NCBI GenBank assembly: GCA_030544235.1
Contig: CM060463.1
Location: 13,166,190-13,230,189, forward strand
Direction: 5' to 3'
Length of the DNA stretch: 64,000 bases
From: Lepturacanthus savala
Lineage: Eukaryota > Chordata > Actinopteri > Scombriformes > Trichiuridae
Below, piece by piece: positions 25,801 to 37,392 of the stretch (its first letter is position 1; each line of letters begins with the position of its first letter). The translations under genes and the position numbers were made by a program. The notes under the pieces were generated by a model that did not search any database, was not told where the DNA came from, and worked only from the letters and a program-made list of their open reading frames with translations.

Positions 25801-27999
25801 AAGAAATGTTAGCCGTTTCTTTTCTTTTTTTTTTAATGCAATGTATGTATTGTATGACCTGAAAATCTTTGGGTTTTGGACAGATGTTTGGACAAAGCAA
25901 ACAACCTCAAGATGTCACCTCAGAATCTGGTTGTGTGTGTTTTACCACTGTAAAAACTGCCAGGCCAGCCAGTGAGTAAGTTACTACTAGAGTAATGGCC
26001 ACCACCCATCAGCCAACTGGCACTAAACTAAATGAAGGAGAATGCTTTGAAGATGAAATAACTTCACCAACACCAGCCGCTGCATCCTCCTCCACTAAAA
26101 ACAGCTGTGGCAAATGCTTTCAAACATCCTAACAAGTTAGCGAAAATAGTAAGCCAATGTTTGAAATGGCAGGATGAGAGCTAAAGCTAGTTAGCAATGT
26201 TAATTAATCAAGGTGCCATAAGAGAATATTATGATGCGTTCACGGTCTGGTCAGTAAATTCTGTATTGTATTAAATCATTATTTGTTGGGGTTTTTTTCC
26301 AGAACAATTTAACAATATTGCAATAATAGCGGAATAAATTCGGAACATTACCCCCTGTATGATTAGTCAGTTAAGGTGAGGGCTACTCAATACTCGGGTA
26401 ACAATACTCAGCTTTTAGTGAGATGGACACAGGGAGGAAGCAGAAGAAAGAAAATAAAAAAAGACCCTCAGGAGAGACAGTCAGGCAGAAAATACAGGAC
26501 AGGAGTGACAGACGTCCCCTTCAAACATTTAGCTTCACCCTGAAACCTTGTGGAAAATTGCCATGTCAGGGTGACATGTGAACAGGAGCTAAAGTCAATA
26601 CCGTTGACTCAATAAAGTTGATCAGGCAACAGCCTTGTCAGGAATGGGTGAAATTCCCTTCAATCTTTCGATGTGATGCCAGCATGAAAAAAAAACAAAA
26701 AACATACAGTTTCCAGGTCGGGTAAGAAAAAGGTTACGTTTACACTTCCAAGCCAAAAAGACACTATATTTTATTCTAAAAGTTAAAATGTTTGTGAAAC
26801 AGTCGTGCTCAAACCACCTTTCTACAACCATGACACGCTATCTTCTGTCGCTGAAAATCAGAGATCTTCTATTGCTGCCATGACAAGAAGACACGCTCGT
26901 GCTGTTGGTGCTAATGGGTCATCGTGAGTTATCAGACCTTTTGGCTAATGACGGTACCAAAAACCGTCATCTTTTCTATTAGAGGGTAAATAGAGGTTAC
27001 TATAGCAACTGTATCGTGAAGCTATACTTTCTACAACTTCAGGGGATTAGATAATGCGACGAACTTCGACTGCTCAGCCATAAATTCCACTCCTCGACAC
27101 TTTCATCGCCACTCTTGCAGCACAGAAATTGTTGCATTAACTTTTAATGAGTTGACCACATAATGAAGTTGGTCCGCGCTGTCTGCCTCGCTGAATCTCC
27201 ATCAAAACATTGTTACAACCGCTTCGAGGACACTCAAAGGTGATAATTCGCGCAGAATTACACAGGCTCTTGTAAAATTCTGTTGTGACAGTTGTGCATA
27301 TAAAGCCACAGACGGGTGAAGGACAACGGCTCGCCGTGCTTCTTATAAATCTTTTCACACAGGTTGAGCACGTTTACTACAGTATATCCTTATCATAAAC
27401 TGGATGTTGGAGACTTGTGATTTTTAGTGTTAAAAAGGAGCATAAGACAGGAGACAACCACTGTCTGTCTTTACTTCCCCTGCTCCTCCCAACCATCTGT
27501 CACGCTCTCCCATTGACATTCAGGTGGGAACTGCCTAGTCTGCAGACAGCATTTTTTTCTGTCTGTGTCTAGAGGAACTCGGCAGCTACAGTGAGAGAGG
27601 CCTGCCAACCTTAATGGGAGGAAGGAATATGTCTATAGCGCCCGTTGATGAGGTTATGCGAGTATAGAGCGTGTGTACGTATCTCATCACAGGAAGGTCG
27701 GCATGCTAATGCGAGCGTCTCTGTCAAGCTGCCCTCTACCCATTCATCTCCCCGCCTATAAGCTACGTCAATCTATCTGCCACAATTATTGGTGAAACGA
27801 GACCGGTAAGTGGATCAGAGGTGACCTGCCCCATACAGCAATCAAACCCAAACCTGTCTCTCTCTTGTTCCCTGTCACCCTCCCCTTCCCTTTCCCTCCA
27901 GCTGTGCGCTGAGCAGGCCCTTAAATCACTCAGCCTGGGCCCTTTGATTTGCTGACCTCTCTGCATGATTAAACAGAAATTTTCATCACGTCCCCCCGT

Positions 28000-28210
28000 C
28001 GGTGAGTGACAGAACGAGAGGGGAGGAGAGAGGAAGGGACGGACACACCGGCGAGGGAGGGTCAGCGAGCACGACCGAACGGGACCTCGCCGCGTCGACG
28101 ATGACAGACGTCTGGAAGGCGCGGGAAGGCAGAGAAAATGGAAACGCCGCAGAGCGCCAGCTGGTGCGAACATCACCTCGACGTATGACGCGGCACGCGC
28201 TTGGGTTGAC
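28000..28210. promoter_or_regulatory. CpG-dense patch in intron 1
   Basis: High CpG density (CCGCGTCGACGATGAC, GTATGACGCGGCACGCGC) contrasts with the surroundings. A 121-codon plus-strand frame crosses it, but its Arg-rich composition reflects base content. It may be an alternative promoter or enhancer. Confidence 0.3.
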
Positions 28211-28286
28211 ATCGCTGGCATGCCTCAACGCTGACCACAAAGGACAAGTACAGCACAGAGCTCATTATCGGAAGAGATATGAGAGG

Positions 28287-28345
28287 CTAGGGCTGAAAGA
28301 CGTGACCTTAAAGCGATATCACGACCGCCTCGATGAAGACACATG
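28287..28345 (+). repeat. Possible hAT terminal fragment
   Basis: CTAGGGCTGAAAGACGTGAC followed by CTTAAAGCGATATCACGA resembles the end of fish hAT elements that start TAGGGCTG. Only one end is recognised. Confidence 0.28.
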
Positions 28346-29286
28346 GAATGTACAGTCTGGTATTTAGAGCTATGAATTACAGTTGATTTTGGTTGGGATT
28401 ATCCCATTCAGCTCGCGGTGAACAATGCAGGAGGTGGAGTTTATTGGTTTATTTATGGTCTTGGATCACCAATAGTCAATTTAACAAATGGAAAAAGTGG
28501 CACTTCTTTGAGTCCCTTGCTGCAGTATATAGCGTGTCCTTATATACCACTGCACAGGTATACAATATAGAACATAGCTGAGAAAAGTGGTCCTTTGCCT
28601 TTTTATTTAAAAAAAAAAAGTTGGCTGCATTAATTCATGAATTAATGATTACGAAAGCATCTTATAGTCTCCTGCCTGTATGAGAAAAAGCAAAACGACA
28701 GGAAGGAGGAGTGCTCCGCTGTGTTGGTATTAACGTCACGTCTCCAGCAGCCCCTCTGCTGCGCCGCTGGCTCCGAGAGGAAAGCCTCCGCCGTCCCAGA
28801 AGCTGAGCAGGCACACGGTTTTTGAAGTGAAACAGACTCAGCACCGGGGTTATTTTGTTGTTGTTGCTGTTAAAGTGCTGCAACGTGTGTTGGTCACCTT
28901 GCAACTGCCGCTTTTCTCGAAGATGGAACTACAAGATAACTGCGATAAGACTGTCCGGTAACTGGCTTTTGTTCAATCAAGATAACAATCCAGATTCATA
29001 TGTGAATAGATTCTCCCCCCCGCCCACCCATTACGCTTGAATGACGCAGGCAGTCCGTGTCTCTGCTCAACAGAGCCGGTCCTCTGGATATCACGCTGTA
29101 ATTTGGGGGAGCTAACGAGATATCGCAGGGTCACAATCATCATCATCATCATCGAGACCAGCGGACCTTAACACTAATCTGTGCTCATGAGAGTGGGGGA
29201 GTTTAATTTCCTCCTCTTCCCCGAAACCAAACTTCTAGCCCGATGAAATCGCCCACCCCCTCCTAACATCTGTTTGGCTTCTAAAT

Positions 29287-29305
29287 AAAAAAAAAAAAAA
29301 AAAAA
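29287..29305. repeat. Poly-A tract (19 A)
   Basis: Plain homopolymer; no LINE or SINE body recognised beside it. Confidence 0.9.
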
Positions 29306-31279
29306 GCCATAAAGCCGTTGTGGCGGGGTGGCGCAAGCAGCAGCAGCAGCTGTTCCAATGCTGCCTCCCGTCCTTAATTAAAGTTTGACTCAACCTCGGA
29401 GTTTTTGTCATCCTTCTTTCTCCACACACCCTTTCTTTCTCCCCGCCCTTCCTCGCACACAAGGGCTTCTCTCTAAAACGACATTATTTATTATTCTTTG
29501 TAGCGAGCTGGCTTGTTGCTGTTCTGAGTGAGCCGGTGCTGCCAAGTCCTCCCCCCTCCCGCCTCACTCCTCTGTTGTCTTCTTCTTTTCCCTCAGCCGT
29601 TTCTGGCTGAGGTGCAGGCTCTGGCATCATTTTGTTAGGATTTCTCCTATCCCCGCCCTTCAGCAAATCTAAACGCTTTAGACTTTTATGTTGATGCAGC
29701 TACAAGCGAACTGGGAGACGGGCTACTTCTGTGAGCGCCGTGGCCGACTTTGACTGCGGCGCCGATCGCGGAGGGCAAAATGAAGGTGTGTTCCCTCGAT
29801 GGGCTAAAAACAGCTTGTGCCCATGTTTTGTGAGTAGCGTATGTGGCAATCGCTCTTAAATGCGTCTACAGCAGTAGTTTACGAGTCATGTATAACTTAC
29901 AAATCATGCTTTGGCTAGATATATTTAAAGCCGCGGCTGCTGCTCTTTTACTGTAACCTTTCCTGGCCCGTTAGTCTGTTCTAAAATTAATCTTTGGGTT
30001 ATAAGTCATTGTTTCAGGCCGCATTTCCCATTCGGACTTGCCAGGAGTGCCAGTTGGACAGCAAGCTGTCCACCATGTGTCAGAGGGCGGTCTGCTGGTA
30101 CACCAGGGGCCATGTCATGTTGACCTCAAGAGCCAAACGAGGTCACACTAGGGTAACAATGGAGAGTCGAGCCGATCGACCAGAAGAGCCACATTCCTCC
30201 CCGTGCGATGGAGAGACTTAAGGAAATCAAAGATCACGGCCCCAAGAGAAAGGAAGCGACTCCTCCCTGCTGCCACGCATCAGCACATCACACCAGTCAC
30301 AAGTTACACACCCAATTTCATTTGGAATGCAGTGGCCCGACAGGAGCTGAATGATACCGCTGACGCATTCCTTCACGTTTTGCAGACCAGTTCATCACAT
30401 GCTCGGCCTTCCTTATCTGCCACTGAAATCCTACCAGCTGAGGGGACGGGGCCCGACGGGGCCCAACTAAACCGAGCGGTGAGCGACGCTTCTTAAAGAC
30501 GCCCTTCACTTCTCCACCTCGCCTCACGTGGGAGTCGCTGATCTGTGTGACAGCTCCTGGTCGGGGGAGCGGAGGCCGGGGTTAGAGGTCACCGAGCATA
30601 ACAGGAGCCATCATGGGATCGCAATGTGAGGCTCGCACTCACACCCACCTTAAACGCCCCTCCCCCGTGACGCGGTAGCAGCTCAGTGGCTCACCCCAGG
30701 CTGGGCAAAAAGCAACAAGAGGGCCCTGGCACTAAAACCTCAATGGCCCCACTCCACCTTCAAAGTAGGGATCAGTCTAACCTCTGACCTCCCTCTATCC
30801 CTCCCCTCCTTCCAGTTTGGAAGCCTACTCCTCCTCCTGTTTCTCTTCTATTTCTGGCTACAATCTGCACCCCACCCCCTTCCCGGCGGTCCTCCATTGT
30901 CTGGCCTGGAGTACTTATTTCCAGAGTCCCCCTGCTCTGCTTGCCTCTCCTCAGCAGGGGGTGGAGGAGGGAGAGGCGACTTTAAAAGCACCCCGGGGAC
31001 TTGTGCCGTTGCGGCATGGAGGTAACCCAGGTCTGCTAAAAGAATTAGGCTGAGCAGCCATCAACATTCTATACAACACGCCGCCAAGTGGTTTTCCCCT
31101 TAACAAGCTACGTAAGGGAGGAAAGGGGAGGTAAATGGGGGTTTTATGGTGCTCAAGCACATGTTTCCATTGAGGGAGGAGCGAGAAAACAACCATTCTT
31201 TCTGGTGCATCCCGAAGGCCTGAAGTTGTTGGAATGTTTATGGAAGGTGCTGTGAGCAGTTACAGCTACAAGGAGCTTG

Positions 31280-31440
31280 CAGTCCCGAGAGTGAAGCAAT
31301 GATATGCAAAAGCAGTGCTTTAAAATCTCATTTGGCTTCAGTCTTTTTGCATCGAGCTGCCCATGAAATGTCAGTGCCTTCTAACTCCGCCAGCATTTGG
31401 AAAGTATTTGCATTGATTTGCAAGAGGTGAGGATGGTATT
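31280..31440. promoter_or_regulatory. Candidate enhancer with POU octamer-like sites
   Basis: Within 160 bases are ATATGCAAAAG (31302-31312), TTTTTGCATC (31344-31353) and TATTTGCATTGATTTGCA (31405-31422), the last holding two overlapping octamer half-matches. The sequence is unique and AT-balanced, as conserved non-coding elements often are. Conservation is not tested. Confidence 0.3.
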
Positions 31441-32879
31441 AATGGCCAACTGTAGCGCCACCGAAAAAGGGAAAAGTCCCTTGTACGTGTATCTATGGTC
31501 GACATGCTATGCAGTGGCACAATGCCAACACACAATGGAGGCCAGACACGGCGGGCTACTCATCACTTCTCCCTCTTTAACCCTTTGAGAGGAGCACAAA
31601 AGAGGGAGCTGACAAAGGGGCTGTGGAAAAAAAAAAGGTAGGAGAGGGAGGAGGTGTAGGATATTCTATGCTGCTTCAGCCCCGTTATAAAAAGGGCATT
31701 TCAAGCTACATTTATTTGACAACTTGAATTCAGTTACACGGTAAGCACGGGGCAATGGATGAAAGGAATGCGACGTGTTTTTCAGAGGACATAACACTGA
31801 TAAGGTCTATAGAGTAAGCAGCCCTATTCCCACTATAAGGATCCAACAGGCTTGTCATATTAGTTATGTTCCAGTTTCCTTCAGCAACTACTTTTTTGGT
31901 CCGTCTGTAAATACATCACCAACATCAATCATTTGTCATTTGGTGTAGAGTTTCAAATAAACTAATACTGCTTTCAGTCAGATTTGGCCCAAAAACCTAA
32001 CGGCTCCCACTTGGCCCTGCTGTGGAAAAGAAACTACTGAAGAGTTTATGGTAGATATGGAATACTCTAATAGCTCCAAATTAATTGGGGCAGCAAACTG
32101 TCCAAACTTCCAATATGGCCTCATTTCTTTACAGTTAGGCCTGTTTAAAAGTGGTAACAATATCAAGAACGGATCACCATCTTTTTTAGTAAAATCACTA
32201 GCCCTGCTAGAGCAATACAATCTGCATTTACAGTCAGGCCACACTAGCGAGAAAACAACCACGGCAAATCCACACCGACACCGTTTAGAATGTGTTTAGC
32301 TACAGTTTGTGTTGCCGTTAGTTGCCCTGAACATCATTTCGCTCTGGTTGTTTTCTCGCTACTGTGATCTGGATGATCAGCTGATCACTCATCCAGCGAC
32401 TGTTCTGACTCCTCCGACCAACTTCCCAAACAGGCGTAATTTGGACCACATACTGTGAATCTAAATGGTTACTTTCTCACATTGAAAACATATACCAACT
32501 TAATGAAGTGACATTAAGTCCTACAGTAAAAAATTACATCACCGTACAGCTGTGCTTGAGGGAGAAGTAGCATTACAGGAAAGACCGGGTCATTTAGCAT
32601 GCTCATTTCAGTAAATATCTCTGGAAGAAAATATAGGTCTTGGACATTATGTTATCACATTATTACTCCATATTCTGTTGATGATTTTTAGTTGGTTTCC
32701 AGGTGTCTTAAACTTACATTATGGCAAAATCCTACACATTGTATCTTTGACTGGGGAGGACATGGTAGTGACTTAGGGCTAAAGCTACTTAAAATAAACC
32801 CTTCTTTCTGCAGCTGTGGGATTGCAGAGTTGAATTAGTGTGCCAACTGCCAGTTCTGTTACTCTGAAAACCTAAAATG

Positions 32880-32896
32880 CCCCCCCCCCCCCCCCC
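32880..32896. repeat. C17 homopolymer
   Basis: Seventeen C on the plus strand, so G17 in the plexin pre-mRNA and a possible RNA G-quadruplex. Confidence 0.9.
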
Positions 32897-35800
32897 TTTC
32901 TTTATTGACTGGTCTTCTGTGAAGTGTATGCTTTTCTGACCTCATCAAACACAAAACACATATACGCACCAAAAGTAGCCAGTAGCACTAACCCACATCT
33001 AAAGAGTGCCAGGAAAAACGAGCGGTAAGCATTACACCTGCATGTGTGCTTTATGAGCCATGGAGTCACAAACACAAAAACCGGTGTGCATTTAAGGGAG
33101 TAAAGAGGGAAAGCGCTCCTACCTGCATCCTACACACATAAGCACATGTCTTCCGACCGCCCATCGCTGCATTAGAGGGCGACGCCACAGAAGCTGTGAC
33201 CTTTTATACAACGAGTCGGCCTGTCTTCCACACCAACATGTAGGCTGTTGCTGGCCGGCCATCAACACCGCCACAGTAAACAGGTCAGACAGGCGGCCAG
33301 CGAGCTGATTTATTGGCTAGCCCAGGGCCATGCTTTCCCTGGGCAAGTGGCTCTCTTTAAAGGCCCGCCTTCTATTAGTCTTATTTACAGGAATGGGGAG
33401 TACAGACCTGAATTATTTAAGATTCCCCTTGATAAATAAACATAACAGAAAGCATGTGCGTGCGTGTGAAGGGGGGGGATGGAGGAGAGAAGACAGGAAT
33501 GAAGAAGTGGGAGATAAAAAGTCTGAGAAAAGGGGGGGGGTGGTGAGCAATTATGGGTTGCTGCACCATTAACATTAATCACAACAATAAATGGCTATGT
33601 GCCTGTGTAAACTCTTCCCTTTCCCATCTCCACCACAGTGGAGATTACCTTGCATTCGACACGAGGAGTCCTGCATACACGCACGCTTTTAGATAGTGTC
33701 CTGTATATTTTCCTCTTGCACACAGCGCACATCAGCACACCGACGATGCACTGCTTATCTCAATGCAAATACATGCACAGGCACACACACACACCCACAG
33801 CGCGCTGCCTCCTCTCTCACACAGTGGTTCTCATTAACAAGCCAAACATGCCTGAAGAGGCAGACAGACTCTAGTGAGCATGGTAAACAACCAGTAGGCT
33901 CTATCTAAACTGAGACTATCTCAGCATCAGCAACACACACTCTCTACCGATGATGCTGACAGGCTGGGCCCGATACAATCCATTCAAAAGACCTATTTTT
34001 TTATTTTTTTAAATACACGGGACCAGTGGAATTGGGTGATATTCTCATCTTGGCTCAGGGGCACCTTTGGGAAATGGGTGTTGGGTATGTCTGATGGTCC
34101 CAACAAGATTCCTACATCTGTGTGCACTCATATTCTGGCATGACTGCGAGATCGATACTGTAGAACTACTGAAGTCTGTACTTACAGCACATCTGTTTCA
34201 AGGTTTTAACAAAACACTGAACAACAGATTTACCACAGATAACCCTTCCCTACAAAACGTTCGTCATCATTCAGCCCAGAAAGAGATAATATCTATAGAA
34301 ACACAAATGAGCTGGTGGCTGACTATGTACCAAATTCTTTCTACACAAGTAAAAACAGGAAACGGTTAAACGGTACTAATATGTCTCCCAACTTTTAAAA
34401 TAATAAAAGGAACTGTAGTGGACCATTTACCACCTGCTTCTGAATTTAAGGTACGCCGAGGCGATGCCTTCTTCACTATCACACAATCCTAACTTGCTAG
34501 TTTGAGAGGAAGTAGCGGGATTGATCGGATATCCAACAACTATTCACATGGAGTTATTTTCAGAAGGTCAACTCCGCACAAAGCAAGAAAAAGCGGAGAA
34601 ATGATACAGGAATGAATCACTGACAGCTCTGTGTCTGGATTCCCTTGCAAGTTGTGCACCATAGCAATAAAATACAGATCAGAGTATGGGTGTTGTCTTA
34701 CATTACAGGAAGGAATTGTGACTTCCTGATCAATAGTACACCCCGGTTCTTCTCTACATGAGGGAATGGAACAGGAGATGCCCTTTTTTTTATGCCGACA
34801 CAAATCAGGGACCCAAGCTGCCTGCCTGACTTGGTGTCTGGAAGGAGATGAACTGAATGATGACAGGAGGTGTTAGCATGCCGGTAAGGAAACCTCATAT
34901 GCAGAGGCTGTGCCCGTTCACAGCAGGGGGAACGGTGGGGTTTCCACGCAAGTCCACCGGGTCACAGGCGGAACCAGGGTAAGGACGGGATCATCGGACC
35001 TTCAGGAAGACTGTAACTCAGCCTCAGTTTTGACATGCTAGAGGCTGAGTGTCAAACACAACCAATGAAAATGTTCCTTTGGATTGAGTGAGAGTTTGTT
35101 CTTACGGTTATGACCGTCAGGAAAACAAATGCAACGCGCCCGCTCCTGTCAATACACCAAACAAGGCAAAACGGGCGAAAAAAGAGGAATTTCTTCTTTG
35201 TTGCCCTACTTAAGTCAGTCCCGTCACTCTCCTTTGTAGTTCAACCGAACTAATCGACAATCTTTTGAACAAACAGAGCCCGCGTAAATTCTGTTTCCCC
35301 AACAGGCGGCACGGACTACAATAGAGACGGAGCTTATTTTCAATTTGCAGCCAGATTAGCAGGCGTGTTTTTGATACTGTCAGAGCGGCAGAGATTTCTC
35401 TATTCCAAGTCGACTTGAGCGAGTGGCCTTTTTAGTGCCTGCTTCAAAAAAGCACCCCCCCCCCCCCGTACCCCGAGCAGCTGTCACTTTCAGCGGGCAC
35501 TGTGGAAGACGGAAGCGGGGGGAGGGGGCTTTTGAAGGAATGGCTAAAAGTGGGCGATAAAAATAAACTGGGAGAGAGGAGAAAATTAATTATACATAAC
35601 AGACAGTTCACTTGGATGAGCACGACAGAGGCAGAGAAACCAGGGCTGCTTTCTTCAGAGAGAGAGAGAGAGAGAAAAAAAGACAATTTTCTGGCCGGGC
35701 AAATTTCTGCTCTGGTCATATTTATTATTCTACATCTGAAGTGAAGAACGCAACAAGGGAATCTTTTTTTCTTTTTTTTTTTAAAGAAGGTCGAGGCATC

Positions 35801-37049
35801 AAACAACACAAACCGAGCTTTCGTTTCACATTCTCCACACTGGCACTCACTTCATGCCTCCTCGCTAATTCCAGCAGTTTCCTGGGACCGAAATAAAACT
35901 GCCAGCCCCAAGAGCAAGCTCCTTGTTAAAAAAAAACGTGATGAAGCTCAGCGATAGCGTGGCCAGCCTTTAAATTCGCTTCTTGATTGGCACTGATGAG
36001 GGTTTATGCTGCCGGCCTCACCTGCAAACTCACCTCTTGATAAAATTTGTAATGCACCGGCGCTTCGCGGTTCGACACCGCCCGCTGACTCTCACTCCCA
36101 GCGTCTTATTCGGGCCAAATGGAGGTCATTCCTATTTTAGCAGTCAGTCAAAGACAGGCCCGCCAGGTATTGGCGAGTGAGTTTATTTCATATTAAGGTT
36201 TGTCGGCTGGAGAGGTGTTAGCGCCGTGAGAGCTGTGGGTGTGTGTGTGTGTGTGTAGGTGGGTGTGTGTAACAAGGCCTTTGGGTAGCGCCCTGCTGCT
36301 GTTCCCTCTTTAGTGCGTTTTAATATTGCTGTTGCTGCTCCCCGCCTAAGGGCTCCAAACACCCCCCACACACACCCCAGAGACCCAGTCAAAACACTCA
36401 AACAGAGAGAGAGAAAGACACATGATGGGACGAGGCTCAGACAGACAGGGAGAGGTTATAATATAGAGAAGTAGGCGAAGGTTATGACAGAAGGGAGGAA
36501 GGAAAAGATCAAACTAGCGAAAAACATAAAACTGATCTGATAAAACAAGCTGAACGCGGAGTGAATAAAATGCAGTCGGAGTAGAGTGCCAGCGACACGG
36601 CGCTCCGGCAAACCTCTTTAGCGAGACTGACACAAATGAAAACTTATGTAATAAAAACATGCCATCCCCCACCGGCTATGATATGAAAGCAGATATTACA
36701 TTACGGCGTTGCTCTGCCAAAGAAAACCCTTCGATCACACACATGGGTGAAGATATTCAACCAGAGCGACCCGACAACTCTCTGACATGTCTCCTGTATC
36801 GGTTTCGGAACGGAATCCACTTTGACTTGTAGTTAATGCTTCTTCATGAGCCGGAGCCAAAGAGCAGGAACTGACAGGGACTGGTGGGTGACCAGTATAT
36901 CCTCCAGAAATGTACCATGGAAGGAACTGGTTCAGGGAACTGACACAGGATTTTTTTTTAGACCATGGGAAACTGTACCCAGGACTGTGGACGAGGACTT
37001 GGAAGTTCAGGGACTCCTCTCCCGAAAGTGGAAGAAGGTATGAATGGAG

Positions 37050-37320
37050 AGGAAGGTAGGAGATGAGGACATGTACGGTGGAGAACGGGAGAAAACAGAA
37101 GAGCAGGGAAGTGGAAGGAAGCAAAAGGCGGAGGGGAAGGAGGGAGGGGAGGCGGACGCAAGACAGCGGCGGGCTCCTCGCTAAAAAGGAGGGAGAGAAA
37201 AGGGGGGGGGGGGGGGGAGTGTGAGAGCGGGAGAAAGAGAGAAAGTCTGAGCGGCGGCACGACGCTGGAGGCAGAAACAACAGCAGAGGAAGCAGAGGGA
37301 GAAGGCGAGAAGAGGAAATG
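37050..37320. repeat. Purine-rich low-complexity block
   Basis: About 270 bases are overwhelmingly A and G on the plus strand, including 16 G at 37202-37217. In the sense direction of plxna1 this is a long pyrimidine tract. It could form triplex DNA or bind polypyrimidine-tract proteins. It explains the long minus-strand frames here. Confidence 0.7.
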
Positions 37321-37373
37321 CGTAAAGATGAGGGGGGAAACTGGAAAAGGAGCTGGATTTTGCAGTCTAGCAG

Positions 37374-37392
37374 CACACACACACACACACAC
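37374..37392. repeat. (CA)n microsatellite
   Basis: Short uninterrupted CA run just beyond the purine-rich block. Confidence 0.88.
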
